This document shows, in pieces, positions 1 through 10,922 of a DNA stretch of 64,000 bases. The DNA comes from Clostridia bacterium (GTDB lineage Bacteria; Bacillota; DAOUPZ01): contig DAOUPZ010000012.1 in NCBI GenBank assembly GCA_030625885.1, positions 43,216 through 107,215 on the forward strand, given 5' to 3'. The notes under the pieces were generated by a model, which ran no database searches, had not been told where the DNA came from, and was given only the letters and a program-made list of their open reading frames with translations. A program made the translations under genes and the position numbers. Position 1 is the first letter of the stretch. Every line of letters begins with the position of its first letter.

Positions 1-1553
1 TACTCAGTACCCCATACCGTTTCATCTTGTTGATACTCAGCATCAGCAGGTAAATCAGCAATATGATCACCTAAACTAACATCCCGTGCCGTTATATTTT
101 TTGAATAAGCAACACCCTCTGCTGAAATCTCAACATTTTTAACCATCTCATACTCATTATATTCTAGTGTTACTTTATAACCATCAAAGTGAATAGTCGT
201 ATATCCATAGGGATAATGATCTGTACCTTCAAGGTTAGAAAAAACTCTGCTTCCATAGTATTCATGCGCTTTTTGATCGGAAGCAACCTTTTCACCCGGT
301 GTAACCTCAGTAATAAAATCATTAAAATTCGTTATACTTATAGCCTTTGCAGCTTCTACTTTTTTATTAGAATAAACATCGATTCTAGAAACAATGCCTT
401 CTGTATAAACACCATCCCCATTCTCGGAGAATTCAACCTTAACATCAACATTCCCATTTTCTGGCCATCCGGGTATATTGGTGACATATTTTTTAGCTTC
501 TTTAAGCGTCATATCAAAGTTAATACCCATATAACTATTTCCAGAGTTCTCACTAAATTCACTATCATAATGCTCATTTTTCATAATTGTCACTCTATTA
601 ATAGTGTAATTATCTTTGGGTGCAACCCAGTACAGTTTTGTTAAACCGCCATATTTCTCTTCATAATAGGCACCACCCTCTTCATCAACAAAAGGTAATG
701 GTCCCATTTTCATGGTTAAGAAATCTCTATCGCCATCTAAGAAATAAAATATATCAATGTCGCAATTCTCATATCCGGAGTTATCATTCTCTTTTCTTTC
801 AGACGTTACATCATTCGCGCCCTTCGCCTGATCGGGTTGGTCTTCTGATCCTGATTCCTTTGACAATTCTTGTTTTTCAAATTTAAATTCTTTCTGGTTC
901 CATGTGTATTGAGCATGTTCTTCAATTTTTGTTTCAGGTATGCCTTCAGATGTTTTCTTGTTGGTCAGCGTATATTCAAATTTTGTCAACGGCCCATTAA
1001 ACTCAGAAGTCTTTTCTTCTGAATATGGTTTAGGTCCAACAACCCCCAGAGAAGATTCGGTTACAAGCGAACCCAATACCATCTGCATTTTTTCTCCATC
1101 ATATTTCCATATCTCAGCCCAACTCTCAGCGATCCCTGAGCCGCCTGTTTTTTTCACCACTTTTAAAAACCCGTCTACTACTTCAGCATCATTGCTGTAT
1201 TTTGACGCTTCGTCCTGCAAGATAACTTCATATTGATCCGTCAAAGCTCTAATCACCAATATATGATCATGCCAGTTATCACCTATCAGAATGGCTTCTT
1301 CTTGGCCATCGTCCGTCACATCGCCATATTTAAATTGGTACTTTGACATAAAATCCTTGGTCGTTATCGGTTCTTCTACGTATTTTTCAATAACAAATTC
1401 AACAACTTTTTCTTCATCATGAATATCCAATGTTTTCACATTTGTTGTACTCGATTGATTTGTTTCATTTGATTGATTTGTTTCACTACCACATCCACTA
1501 ACCATCATTGCAATCATTATAAAACAGACATATGCGATCAATCTTTTTTTCAT
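1..1553 (-). CDS. Secreted lipoprotein, function unknown (3' end outside window)
   Basis: The frame is open from the start codon to the left edge, about 517 codons, so the C-terminus is missing. It opens with MKKR, a hydrophobic stretch and a lipobox (MVSGCG, Cys near residue 21), followed by a Ser/Thr/Asn/Gln linker. This is a classic lipoprotein signal, so the protein should sit on the outer face of the membrane. Two ATGs lie side by side (1556 and 1553); the AGGAGG at 1561-1566 fits 1553 best (7 nt). I recognise no catalytic motif. The middle has a VTDDGQEEAIL stretch like those of many clostridial stress or secreted lipoproteins. An acidic Gln/Glu/Ser linker (about 230-250) separates two halves. 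A promoter with extended -10 lies about 110 bp upstream. The function is unknown. Confidence 0.8.
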   Translation of the reverse strand, partial: MKKRLIAYVCFIMIAMMVSGCGSETNQSNETNQSSTTNVKTLDIHDEEKVVEFVIEKYVEEPITTKDFMSKYQFKYGDVTDDGQEEAILIGDNWHDHILVIRALTDQYEVILQDEASKYSNDAEVVDGFLKVVKKTGGSGIAESWAEIWKYDGEKMQMVLGSLVTESSLGVVGPKPYSEEKTSEFNGPLTKFEYTLTNKKTSEGIPETKIEEHAQYTWNQKEFKFEKQELSKESGSEDQPDQAKGANDVTSERKENDNSGYENCDIDIFYFLDGDRDFLTMKMGPLPFVDEEGGAYYEEKYGGLTKLYWVAPKDNYTINRVTIMKNEHYDSEFSENSGNSYMGINFDMTLKEAKKYVTNIPGWPENGNVDVKVEFSENGDGVYTEGIVSRIDVYSNKKVEAAKAISITNFNDFITEVTPGEKVASDQKAHEYYGSRVFSNLEGTDHYPYGYTTIHFDGYKVTLEYNEYEMVKNVEISAEGVAYSKNITARDVSLGDHIADLPADAEYQQDETVWGTE

Positions 1554-1665
1554 CATTCATCCTCCTCATTTTATATCCTATGTATATGATTGGTATCTTC
1601 TTAGTGTCCTATCTCCCCCTAAAAGTTATTTTTATTATCTACGAAAAATTTATTTATTTTGTAAT

Positions 1666-1674
1666 ATTATAGCA
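1666..1674 (-). promoter_or_regulatory. Extended -10 promoter element
   Basis: Read on the minus strand this is TGCTATAAT, an extended -10 for the vegetative sigma factor. The -35 position carries only TATGAA. It would drive the partial lipoprotein gene to its left. Confidence 0.4.
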
Positions 1675-1737
1675 TAATATGTAGTATTTTCATAGAAGTA
1701 CAGGGGGCGTCATAAGAAAATATTCATAGAAAAACAA

Positions 1738-3111
1738 TTAGTTAATTCCTAACTTCTCCTCACAAATATTGATGATATATTCATCGGAAAAGTCAACATC
1801 ACCATCTAACCAATATATTTCATCGCCCTTTTGCAGCACAATGTTTGATTTGTTCTCCCAGAGATAATATCCTCTATCCACATCCCAAAGACCATCAGGA
1901 ATTTTGCTTAATGGGCTTTTCATTTGTTCAGCCTCTTCTTGACTATATGCCATCGTTTCATTGACACGTTCATTAAACCTTGATTCTTTCTTCTTAATAC
2001 ATCCATCAAATAAATAGGTCGCCACATCTTTATTGATCGCTTTGGCATATTCTGTTGAAATAGAATATACTTCATTTTCCAGCGCTTTCCTGCCTAGCGT
2101 TTCATAATAATTGAAGTGAACAGGAACAAAAATACTGGTTTCTTCATGAAGTCTTGTACGCTCCGGTTGATCGGCTGTACCAAAATCCGAAAGCTGTAAA
2201 ACGATATGTCCGTTCTGTTTCACATCCTCATTTTCATGAAATTTAAAAATTACAATACTCATAATAGCGGTGGTAGATATAACGATCGCTATTATGATCG
2301 CAATTGACAAAAATATGATATTCTTCGTGCGGGTTCTTTTTTTGCTCTTGAATCTCTTTTTGCAACAATGACCAACTACCATACCAACAATAATCGGTAT
2401 AAAAGCAGCAATAATCACTTTAAAGTTATCACTTAGCACAAAAATGATTAATATCCAATAAGCTCCAATAAGCATCCATGAGAGAACTACTCGAAATTTA
2501 GTATTTTTATAAGTCGAAAATTCAAGTGATTCACCCTTTAACAAAGCAATTTTATTCTTAATCAGCCAAATAACAGAATAACCATAAATTGCAATTAATA
2601 TTAACATGAGAAATAGCGGTGATATCATCGCCAATAACATACTATTACTATAAAGATATGTATAATTAAAATTAAAAAGCTGCAATGAATTTGATGCGAT
2701 TAAAAGTAAAAGCATACAAATAGAAATCAATTCCGTTTTCATAAATGTCCTTTTTATGATCCGATATTCTTCATGTCTATCGGTGTGTATAGGTGTAGGA
2801 TTGTCCGCATCATTTGCATAGAATACTTGCACAAGGTCATTACTCGCAGCGAATGTCCAACCGCTTTCCACACACAGATCCTGATAACTTTGTGCATCCT
2901 CTTCATCAGGATAATCAAAGGGGGTCGTATTGTAAAATAAGCTGACATTAAATTTTAGATTCTGCGGCTCTATTTCCTCAAAATACAGGGTGGTTCTTTT
3001 AATTTTAGTAAGCAGCCAACCCTTCTCAGCCATTTTTTCGAGATATATTTCAAGTGATTTGTAGTCAACGATCGACATCATCCGAAAAACTTTTTTGGTT
3101 TTTTTACTCAT
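1738..3111 (-). CDS. DUF2812 membrane protein (PadR partner)
   Basis: The 457-residue product begins with a cytoplasmic DUF2812 domain (about 1-120, with the family's pattern of a short helix followed by EKMAEKGWLLTKI). Several membrane segments follow (about 130-150, 160-185, 210-250, 268-290), then a C-terminal extracytoplasmic domain. DUF2812 proteins are commonly encoded directly behind a PadR regulator, and here the start overlaps the padR gene by 8 nt, so the two are co-translated. The role of the family is not established; envelope stress or antimicrobial response is an inference from gene neighbourhoods. The C-terminal 150 residues look like a separate extracellular domain that I do not recognise. 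Confidence 0.75.
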   Translation of the reverse strand: MSKKTKKVFRMMSIVDYKSLEIYLEKMAEKGWLLTKIKRTTLYFEEIEPQNLKFNVSLFYNTTPFDYPDEEDAQSYQDLCVESGWTFAASNDLVQVFYANDADNPTPIHTDRHEEYRIIKRTFMKTELISICMLLLLIASNSLQLFNFNYTYLYSNSMLLAMISPLFLMLILIAIYGYSVIWLIKNKIALLKGESLEFSTYKNTKFRVVLSWMLIGAYWILIIFVLSDNFKVIIAAFIPIIVGMVVGHCCKKRFKSKKRTRTKNIIFLSIAIIIAIVISTTAIMSIVIFKFHENEDVKQNGHIVLQLSDFGTADQPERTRLHEETSIFVPVHFNYYETLGRKALENEVYSISTEYAKAINKDVATYLFDGCIKKKESRFNERVNETMAYSQEEAEQMKSPLSKIPDGLWDVDRGYYLWENKSNIVLQKGDEIYWLDGDVDFSDEYIINICEEKLGIN

Positions 3112-3427
3112 CTTCTTGCCCCCCTAATATGTTGATTCCATCATCAACCAATTGCTTTAATCTTTGGTGTTCTGCTGCTAAAATATCCATTCCTTTAGAA
3201 GTGAGTTTATAAATTTTCTTTGTTCCGTCACTGCCAATTTGACAGACAATCTCTTCTTTTTCAAATCTCGACAACAATGAATAGAGTGTCCCTGCGCCAA
3301 CTTTTACTCTGCCGTCTGTCGTTTTTTCCACCTGTTTCATGATACCGTAGCCATGCTTAGGCTCGACTAAACTAAGCAAAATATAATACATGGGTTCAGT
3401 CAAATTCTGTAATTGTTTTCGCGCCAT
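3104..3427 (-). CDS. PadR-family transcriptional regulator
   Basis: The 107-residue protein is a compact winged-helix regulator of the PadR type. It has the conserved MYYILLSLVEPKHGYGIM segment, the GTLYSLLSRFEKEE recognition-helix region and a short C-terminal dimerisation helix. It starts at ATG 3427 behind GGGAGG. The gene is first in a two-gene operon with the DUF2812 membrane gene. A perfect 14-bp inverted repeat directly upstream is the obvious operator, which implies autorepression relieved by an unknown ligand. The length is normal for the short PadR subfamily. Confidence 0.9.
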   Translation of the reverse strand: MARKQLQNLTEPMYYILLSLVEPKHGYGIMKQVEKTTDGRVKVGAGTLYSLLSRFEKEEIVCQIGSDGTKKIYKLTSKGMDILAAEHQRLKQLVDDGINILGGQEDE

Positions 3428-3440
3428 ATTTCGCCCTCCC

Positions 3441-3479
3441 TATATCGAATATAGCTATATTATATCTATATTCGATATA
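3441..3479. promoter_or_regulatory. Perfect inverted repeat, probable PadR operator
   Basis: Arms TATATCGAATATAG (3441-3454) and CTATATTCGATATA (3466-3479) are exact reverse complements separated by 11 bp. The left arm ends one base from the padR ribosome-binding site, so binding here would block transcription or translation start of padR-DUF2812. Confidence 0.75.
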
Positions 3480-3581
3480 TGTCAATAGTCGATATAAAAT
3501 AGGGCATAAAAAACTGCCATATTCCTATGACAGCAAACTTCATTAGATTTTTTTAGGTAATTGGCATTTAATAAAAAGAAA

Positions 3582-3617
3582 AACCACTTACAAGCTAATC
3601 CCAGCTCATAAGTGGTT
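3582..3617 (-). terminator. Rho-independent terminator of htpG
   Basis: A 9-bp stem (AACCACTTA / TAAGTGGTT) with an inner pairing is followed on the minus strand by a T-rich run. It lies just past the htpG stop codon. Confidence 0.75.
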
Positions 3618-3622
3618 CTTAT

Positions 3623-5503
3623 CTATTTCATTATTTTACAGATACTGTCTGTAAACTCTACCGGATCTGTAATTGGTAATCCTTCGATCAACAACGCTTG
3701 GTTATATAATAGATTGGTATATAAATCAAGCTTATCTTTATCACTTTCGAAAGATTCTTTCAATGATTTGAATACATCATGATTGATGTTTATTTCTAAA
3801 ACTTTATCTGCTTTGATATTTTGGTTGTTAGGCATAGAATTCAATACTTTTTCCATTTCTATTGTCAGTTCACCATCATTCGCTAAACATACGGGATGAT
3901 TCTTTAATCTCTTTGATGCTCTAACATTATCAACTTTATCTGATAAAATATTTTTCATATGTTCAAAAAGTTCTTTATGATCCTTATTATCTGAATCAGA
4001 TGTATCCTCATTTTCTTCCATTTCTATCCCTAAATCACCGCTTGAAACAGATTTAAATTCCTTTTCTTGATAAGCCATTAACATTCTTATCGCAAACTCA
4101 TCGACGTCATCGGTAAAGTATAAAATTTCATAGCCTTTATCTGATACCAATTCTGTTTGTGGCAGTTTCTCAATGCTTTCATTCGATTTTCCTGCTGCAT
4201 AGTAAATATATTTTTGCTCTTCCGGCATTCTCGAAACATATTCGTCTAAAGTAACCATTTTTTTCTCTTTCGATGAGTAAAACATTAATAAATCTTGCAA
4301 GAAATCTTTATTGCTTCCGAAATCACTATAAACACCATATTTCAATTGTCTTCCGAAAGACTCATAGAAATTTTCATACATTTCTCTTTCATTTTTTAAT
4401 AGGTTCTCCAACGCCTTCTTAATTTTAGCTTTGATATTTTTGGCAATTATTTTCAACTGCCGATCATGTTGCAACATTTCTCGCGATATGTTAAGGGACA
4501 AATCCTCTGAATCCACTACGCCTTTTACAAAACTAAAATAATCAGGCAACAAATCAGCACAATTATTCATAATCAAGACACCATTCGCATATAACTCTAA
4601 TCCTTTTTCATATTCCGGTGTATAAAAATCATATGGCATTTTTTCCGGGATATATAGAATAGCATTGTAACTCACAGCACCATCAACAATGATATGAATA
4701 TGTTTTACTGGTTTATCAAAACCGTAATGCTTTTCAGCATAGAAATTATCATAATCTTCCTTAGTCAATTCGTTTTTATTTTTTTTCCAGATAGGAACCA
4801 TACTATTTACAACCTGCTCCTCTGTATAGTCCTCGTATTCTTCTTCACTGCCTTCTTTAAGTTTGCTTTCCGTTATATCCATTTTAATTGGATATCTGAT
4901 GAAATCAGAGTATTTCTTGATAATGGATTTTAGTCTGTGTTCCTCAAGGTACTCATCAAATTTTTCATCTTCTGTATTCTCTTTTATTTTAAGTATAATA
5001 TCTGTACCCACAGCATCTTTTTCACAAGGTTCAATGGTATAACCTTCTGTACCATTAGATTCCCATTTGTAAGCTTCATCGCTGCCAAAAGCTTTACTGA
5101 TCACAGTAACCGTATCAGATACCATAAATGCAGAATAGAAACCCACTCCAAACTGCCCAATGATGTCATGTCCATCCTTTAATTCATTTTCTTTTTTGAA
5201 TGATAAAGAGCCGCTTTTAGCGATAACCCCCAGGTTATCATCCAGATCTTCTTTTGTCATGCCGATACCGGCATCAGAGATTTTCAATATTCTGTTTTTC
5301 TTGTCAGAGACTATTTTAATATAGTAGTTATCTTGATCAAAGCTCAATGAATCATCTGTTAATGCCTTGTAATAAATTTTATCAATTGCATCACTGGCAT
5401 TAGAAATGAGTTCTCTTAAAAAAATCTCCCTATGGGTATATATTGAGTTGATCATCATATCCAGTAATCTCTTCGACTCTGCTTTAAACTGTTTTTCTGC
5501 CAA
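3623..5503 (-). CDS. htpG: Molecular chaperone HtpG (Hsp90)
   Basis: The 626-residue protein is bacterial Hsp90, an ATP-dependent cytoplasmic chaperone. The GHKL ATPase motifs are all visible: ELISNASDA at 31-39, DAGIGM near 85, and [11 protein letters not shown] near 120. They are followed by middle and C-terminal dimerisation domains of normal length. The start is taken as TTG at 5503 because AAGGGAG sits 7 nt before it and [10 protein letters not shown] is the family's N-terminus. A longer ATG frame from 5542 would begin inside the CIRCE element and add 13 residues foreign to the family. A CIRCE element and a sigma-A-like promoter lie immediately upstream, so control by the HrcA repressor is predicted; in Bacillus subtilis htpG is not HrcA-controlled. 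Confidence 0.97.
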   Translation of the reverse strand: MAEKQFKAESKRLLDMMINSIYTHREIFLRELISNASDAIDKIYYKALTDDSLSFDQDNYYIKIVSDKKNRILKISDAGIGMTKEDLDDNLGVIAKSGSLSFKKENELKDGHDIIGQFGVGFYSAFMVSDTVTVISKAFGSDEAYKWESNGTEGYTIEPCEKDAVGTDIILKIKENTEDEKFDEYLEEHRLKSIIKKYSDFIRYPIKMDITESKLKEGSEEEYEDYTEEQVVNSMVPIWKKNKNELTKEDYDNFYAEKHYGFDKPVKHIHIIVDGAVSYNAILYIPEKMPYDFYTPEYEKGLELYANGVLIMNNCADLLPDYFSFVKGVVDSEDLSLNISREMLQHDRQLKIIAKNIKAKIKKALENLLKNEREMYENFYESFGRQLKYGVYSDFGSNKDFLQDLLMFYSSKEKKMVTLDEYVSRMPEEQKYIYYAAGKSNESIEKLPQTELVSDKGYEILYFTDDVDEFAIRMLMAYQEKEFKSVSSGDLGIEMEENEDTSDSDNKDHKELFEHMKNILSDKVDNVRASKRLKNHPVCLANDGELTIEMEKVLNSMPNNQNIKADKVLEININHDVFKSLKESFESDKDKLDLYTNLLYNQALLIEGLPITDPVEFTDSICKIMK

Positions 5504-5535
5504 ATAAATCTCTCCCTTGAAGTATTTTAGTTTTG

Positions 5536-5562
5536 TTAGCACTCTCTCTATATGAGTGCTAA
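5536..5562. promoter_or_regulatory. CIRCE element (HrcA operator)
   Basis: The sequence is TTAGCACTC, nine bases, GAGTGCTAA, an exact match to the CIRCE consensus. It lies between the htpG promoter and the TTG start codon, within the 5' leader, which is the usual place for HrcA repression. Confidence 0.95.
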
Positions 5563-5571
5563 TTTTATTTT

Positions 5572-5600
5572 AAGGTACACCTTTTTTTATAATTTGTCAA
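5572..5600 (-). promoter_or_regulatory. Sigma-A-type promoter of htpG
   Basis: On the minus strand a perfect -35 TTGACA (5595-5600) is followed after 17 bp by TACCTT (5572-5577). The CIRCE element begins about 10 bp downstream, near the predicted transcription start. Confidence 0.55.
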
Positions 5601-5652
5601 TACCTTTCGACCAGTTTGAAGAATAAAGCTCAGGTTAGGTTCTCTTGCTTCT

Positions 5653-7158
<1,506 letters not shown>

Positions 7159-7235
7159 TCATGCTAATTTATGATTAGTTATATTCTGCAAAATTATAGC
7201 AATTTCCTTGAGGTTTTATCTTCAGAAACAAAAAA

Positions 7236-7249
7236 AATTGGGCCCAATT
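7236..7249. promoter_or_regulatory. 14-bp palindrome upstream of glpK
   Basis: AATTGGGCCCAATT is a perfect palindrome that continues into a second overlapping half-site (CCAATTGG, then GGTTCAATT). It lies about 40 bp upstream of a TATAAT-like -10 (near 7187-7192 on the minus strand), a position suited to an activator or operator. The regulator is unknown. Confidence 0.35.
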
Positions 7250-7412
7250 GGGTTCAATTTTTCTGTCTTCTTTTTGCCACCTTTTTAAACTTCCGGCAAT
7301 TATGGATAAGGGAGAGATAAAATCTGCTATAATAACAGCAAACATCTTCTTATAAAGCGCAAGAATGGTTCTTAATTCGCTTTCTAAACGAGATTCTCAA
7401 CCATTCCAATGG

Positions 7413-8018
7413 TTATTTTCTCCTCCTGATTAATTTAATAATTTCTTCTGCTTTTTCATTAATGTCTCTTCCCATTAATTGAAGTTCATAAACTTTACTA
7501 TCCCTTTCATCAGTGAAGTAACTTACATTAAAATCAACATTATTATCTTTTAGAATATGTACAATGTTATATGATATTTCTGCAAACTGATTATTATCTT
7601 TGATGGAGTTATCATAATAATACACGTATATTCTATCGACAATTTTTGGGTAATCTATTTCCTCACCGGTATTTAGATCGTTCTTGTAAGATGATACATT
7701 TAGATGCTCTATATAACGTTTTACATCTTCATTTTCAAAATACGAATTGATTACCCTGTTCATTTCTTCTCTGTTTTTGGTTAATAAATATTCTTCGGAT
7801 ATAACATTCTGTTTATGAATGCTAAATTTGGTTCCGTCATTATTACAATAAACGGTAGCAAAAAAATGATTGCCATATATAAAATCATATTTAACCCAAT
7901 GCAGATCAAACGATTTGTCTGGATACTTTTCAACTAGATAGTCCTTAAATTCATTATAAATTGTAAGTTTATAACCATTAAAAATGACTGTAATAAGTAT
8001 TATTATAGCCATCGCCAA
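7413..8018 (-). CDS. Membrane-anchored protein, YfjL-like, irregular start
   Basis: The product is about 200 residues with one N-terminal transmembrane segment and a charged extracytoplasmic domain ending in KLIRRRK. Its shape resembles Bacillus YfjL-type proteins, but the assignment is weak. The start is odd. The first usable codon is TTG at 8018, with no ribosome site near it. The reading frame continues upstream to 8039, where an ATT codon stands exactly 7 nt after a run of seven G (plus-strand C7 at 8047-8053) and would restore a normal Lys-Lys-hydrophobic signal anchor. One fewer G would instead put an ATG (8055) in frame. A stem-loop at about 7362-7404 may be its terminator. Confidence 0.55.
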   Translation of the reverse strand: MAMAIIILITVIFNGYKLTIYNEFKDYLVEKYPDKSFDLHWVKYDFIYGNHFFATVYCNNDGTKFSIHKQNVISEEYLLTKNREEMNRVINSYFENEDVKRYIEHLNVSSYKNDLNTGEEIDYPKIVDRIYVYYYDNSIKDNNQFAEISYNIVHILKDNNVDFNVSYFTDERDSKVYELQLMGRDINEKAEEIIKLIRRRK

Positions 8019-8238
8019 CCAGCCAATTTTCTTTAAAATTATAAGACCCCCCCTTCATTTCCTTCTATGATAAATATGCCAATGTCAAGAAGACGAAGTG
8101 TGTCAACAACCCCGTCCCCTTGACACTATTGGACACTATCGTGCAAGTAGCGCTGTTTAAACTGTTGTTGTTTTCAGCTTCCATTAGTTTTGACAAAAGC
8201 TTTATAGTATCTTAGTTTTTCTATTTATTGGTGATTAA

Positions 8239-10398
8239 CTATTTACTCAACTTTTGTTTTTCATTTTCCATAAAACCATTTATTCTTGCAAGAATATAGT
8301 TTGGAACAATGTCATATTTGAAAAAATTTAAGCAGTACGTATAATCATTTTCTATGTGGTAAATATCATCAACAAATTTAAGAATAACATCATCTTTTAC
8401 TATATTTCTAATATCCTCGATTTCCAAATACCCCCTGAAGATCTGAAGTTTTAGATAGCTGTTTTCTTCATTCTCATATTGGGTAATAAACGAATTTTTT
8501 GTATATTGATTCTCTAGGTTTTCTTCATAACTAAAATCATCAATAAATCTTTGTATGAATTTATTTCCTAACTCCAACTCTTCTTTGGTGAGGCGTATAC
8601 ACTCTTTATCACTGATTTTTTTATCAGCGTATTTTTTGCAATGTATTAATGAAGATAGGATATCATAAGCAAGTAGTCCCTCTTCTTGATTTTGATTTGT
8701 ATGCTCAATAAATTTCCTTAAAAACACAACCCTATGGACAATATTTAGTTGATTGTTCTTAATGTTTTCTAGCAACATTAATGTCATTGATTTTATATCA
8801 CTATTTCCTTCTATAGGTTTTTCTTGAAGAATACCATTGGTGTTTTTTACATAATGAGCTTTTACAAAGCCACCTGTAGGCTTTTGATTTATAATAAAAT
8901 CTATAACAGATTCAAAATCATGAGTTAGCATCAATACTGTTTTTTTATAAAAACTATTATTATTTGGCATATTTTTAAAAAGTCTATTAATTATGGAATA
9001 CTTTTTATTGCTATCGAAAGAGGAGATAGGATCATCTAAAATCACAATATCTACATTTTGCTGAATAGAATAATACATAAACAGCACAAGTGAAAATGCA
9101 TTTTTCTCACCCCAACTTAAGTGTTTCTTGATATTGCCCACATCAAAAGTATCCGTACCGTTACTTTTATATTTCAATGTTGTCTTGGCATTATTTTCAT
9201 CTGAAACTAATATATCAACTTCATAACTAATACCTGCAGATTCAAGAAATGCGTTAATATCTCTTTTTGATTGTTCAATTGCTGCTGTTATATAACCATT
9301 CAACTTGCCTACTTCTCTTTTTAATTCTTCTACTTCATTATATATCTTTTCAATCTTTTGGTTAATCAATGTTAGTATACTAATTGACCTAGTGCTATTA
9401 AAGATATCTAACATAGATTCATCAATACTTAATTTTTTAACTTTTTTATCTAATTCCGATATTTCTTCGTTTTTAATTCTATATGAATCGAATTCTATAA
9501 CAGCACTTATCTTTTCTCTTATAAAATTAAGCTCTTGAATAAATTTGCCCAATTCAAGTGACAAAGTATTTTCATCAGTTTCCTTTTTAATACAATCTAG
9601 AAGTTTGTAATATTTTTCATCATTGATGTACTCCTTTAAATCTATAAAATAATTGAGCATATCTATTAAATCTTTTGTACTCTTTTTATCATACGTACTT
9701 TTAAAAACTGTTTTTTCTTCAGTGTAACCTGCATCTAATTTTTCAGTACAAAAGGGACAAACATTATTGTTATCATAGCTATATCCCTTTGATTTCCAAT
9801 CAATCCACTCTACGCTATATTCCTCTTGCATAAAGTTTTTATATTTGTGAAGCTTGGGAGGTATATTAAATAAGTTATCTCTTTTAAGTAAACTTTTTAC
9901 AAATGGATTTTTCTTAACAGATTTATCTTGGTTTAATAATATTTTTTTTGAAACTTCAGAACTACTTTTCTGAATATTTACAATATCAGGATGACTTCCA
10001 ATATCAACTTTCAATTCTCTAAGTCTTTCGTTTAATTGTTGCCTTCTTATATCATAATTTGGTGTTTTAATAAAAATATCAAAAGAGTTAGTTATAACTT
10101 CAGCCTCTTTAAAAACAACATTGTTTATAAAGGTTTCATCAAAAACAAGAACTTTATTGAGGCTTTTATTTATAAAAACCTCTGGTTCACCTGACTGTGT
10201 AAAAGGTACTAAATCATCAAGCTTATTCCCCTCTAGATATAACTTTATCGCTTTTGAAATAGTAGATTTGCCCGTACCATTCATAGCATACTTTATATTC
10301 AACATGTTCTCATGAATGGTCATATTACCTTCTTCAATATTGTTACAATTTTTAATACAGATACCAATTTCTTTTAGATTAGTTTCTGGTATTACCAT
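8239..10398 (-). CDS. AAA_13 ATPase, candidate PrrC/RloC-type anticodon nuclease
   Basis: The 719-residue protein has all ABC/SMC-type ATPase motifs: Walker A NGTGKST at 40-46, signature LSWGEK at 427-432, Walker B VILDDP with Asp455-Asp456, and an H-loop LTHD soon after. The ATPase halves are split by a long helical insert carrying a CPFC pair (Cys214, Cys217) like a zinc hook. This layout matches the AAA_13 family that contains PrrC and RloC. Downstream of the ATPase core is RKFIE (Arg561, Glu565) followed by LIHCKK (His586). In PrrC the tRNA-cleaving triad is also Arg-xxx-Glu followed by His, though the Glu-His spacing here (21) is shorter than in PrrC. It stands alone in an accessory patch beside a broken toxin-antitoxin locus, which fits a defence role. 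Nuclease activity is inference; other AAA_13 proteins lack it. The start ATG has AGGGAG upstream. Confidence 0.6.
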   Translation of the reverse strand: MVIPETNLKEIGICIKNCNNIEEGNMTIHENMLNIKYAMNGTGKSTISKAIKLYLEGNKLDDLVPFTQSGEPEVFINKSLNKVLVFDETFINNVVFKEAEVITNSFDIFIKTPNYDIRRQQLNERLRELKVDIGSHPDIVNIQKSSSEVSKKILLNQDKSVKKNPFVKSLLKRDNLFNIPPKLHKYKNFMQEEYSVEWIDWKSKGYSYDNNNVCPFCTEKLDAGYTEEKTVFKSTYDKKSTKDLIDMLNYFIDLKEYINDEKYYKLLDCIKKETDENTLSLELGKFIQELNFIREKISAVIEFDSYRIKNEEISELDKKVKKLSIDESMLDIFNSTRSISILTLINQKIEKIYNEVEELKREVGKLNGYITAAIEQSKRDINAFLESAGISYEVDILVSDENNAKTTLKYKSNGTDTFDVGNIKKHLSWGEKNAFSLVLFMYYSIQQNVDIVILDDPISSFDSNKKYSIINRLFKNMPNNNSFYKKTVLMLTHDFESVIDFIINQKPTGGFVKAHYVKNTNGILQEKPIEGNSDIKSMTLMLLENIKNNQLNIVHRVVFLRKFIEHTNQNQEEGLLAYDILSSLIHCKKYADKKISDKECIRLTKEELELGNKFIQRFIDDFSYEENLENQYTKNSFITQYENEENSYLKLQIFRGYLEIEDIRNIVKDDVILKFVDDIYHIENDYTYCLNFFKYDIVPNYILARINGFMENEKQKLSK

Positions 10399-10640
10399 AA
10401 TTATTTTCTCCCTTCGTTTATTAAAAAATAAACACTAAATATTAACAATACTTGTGGTACTGTTCGCCATAAAAACGCATTACCTATATAATTAAAATCA
10501 CTTAACAAAGTAGCTCAAACCTCGTTGAACTCCCTCCTAATATATACCTTATTTTGTTCTATTTTGTAAATTAGACAAAAATTATAAAATCCCTTGTATT
10601 ATTTTAACAATTTTCATCACAAACAAATTATTCCATAAAA
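10399..10640. other. Leader region of the AAA_13 gene
   Basis: The stretch is AT-rich and on the minus strand contains an extra Shine-Dalgarno-like AGGAGGG (near 10532) that serves no long frame. It also contains a 12-codon frame (MRFYGEQYHKYC) just ahead of the gene. A leader peptide is conceivable but not supported further. Confidence 0.25.
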
Positions 10641-10643
10641 AAA

Positions 10644-10674
10644 TAAGGTTGAAAGAGAATCTCTTTCAACCTTA
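10644..10674 (-). terminator. Rho-independent terminator
   Basis: Fourteen-base arms TAAGGTTGAAAGAG / CTCTTTCAACCTTA are followed on the minus strand by a T-rich tract. It would end the decayed gene at 10694-10792. Confidence 0.65.
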
Positions 10675-10693
10675 TGCTATCCTTATCTTTAAT

Positions 10694-10792
10694 TTATTTA
10701 AAATAATTCACTCCTGCCGCAAAAATCTGCTGATCTTTTTTACCGGGTACATTAACTGCCACATCTAAACCAATTCTTTCCGAATACCCCAA
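10694..10792 (-). pseudogene. C-terminal remnant of an unidentified gene
   Basis: About 32 codons with natural-looking protein composition (GLDVAVNVPGKKDQ, FAAGVNYFK) end at a TAA and sit directly before a terminator, but no start or upstream body exists. Other short frames in 10793-10920 are shifted. I do not recognise the parent family. Confidence 0.25.
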
Positions 10793-10922
10793 CTGGTGAT
10801 TCCCTCAATTGCTTCAATGGAGCCATTTTACCTTCAAAATCAACAGAAAAAGCGCAGAAACAATTCTTTTGCTTTTTTAAACATTAGAAAAAGGATGCAT
10901 CAACAAAAGCAATAGTAATAAA

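Noticed and set aside
189..1236. Several plus-strand frames at the left edge
   Set aside because: They are shadows of the minus-strand lipoprotein gene, whose frame is open to the edge and starts with a proper signal peptide.
5504..5542. Longer N-terminus for HtpG
   Set aside because: The ATG at 5542 lies inside the CIRCE element, and the added residues do not belong to the family.
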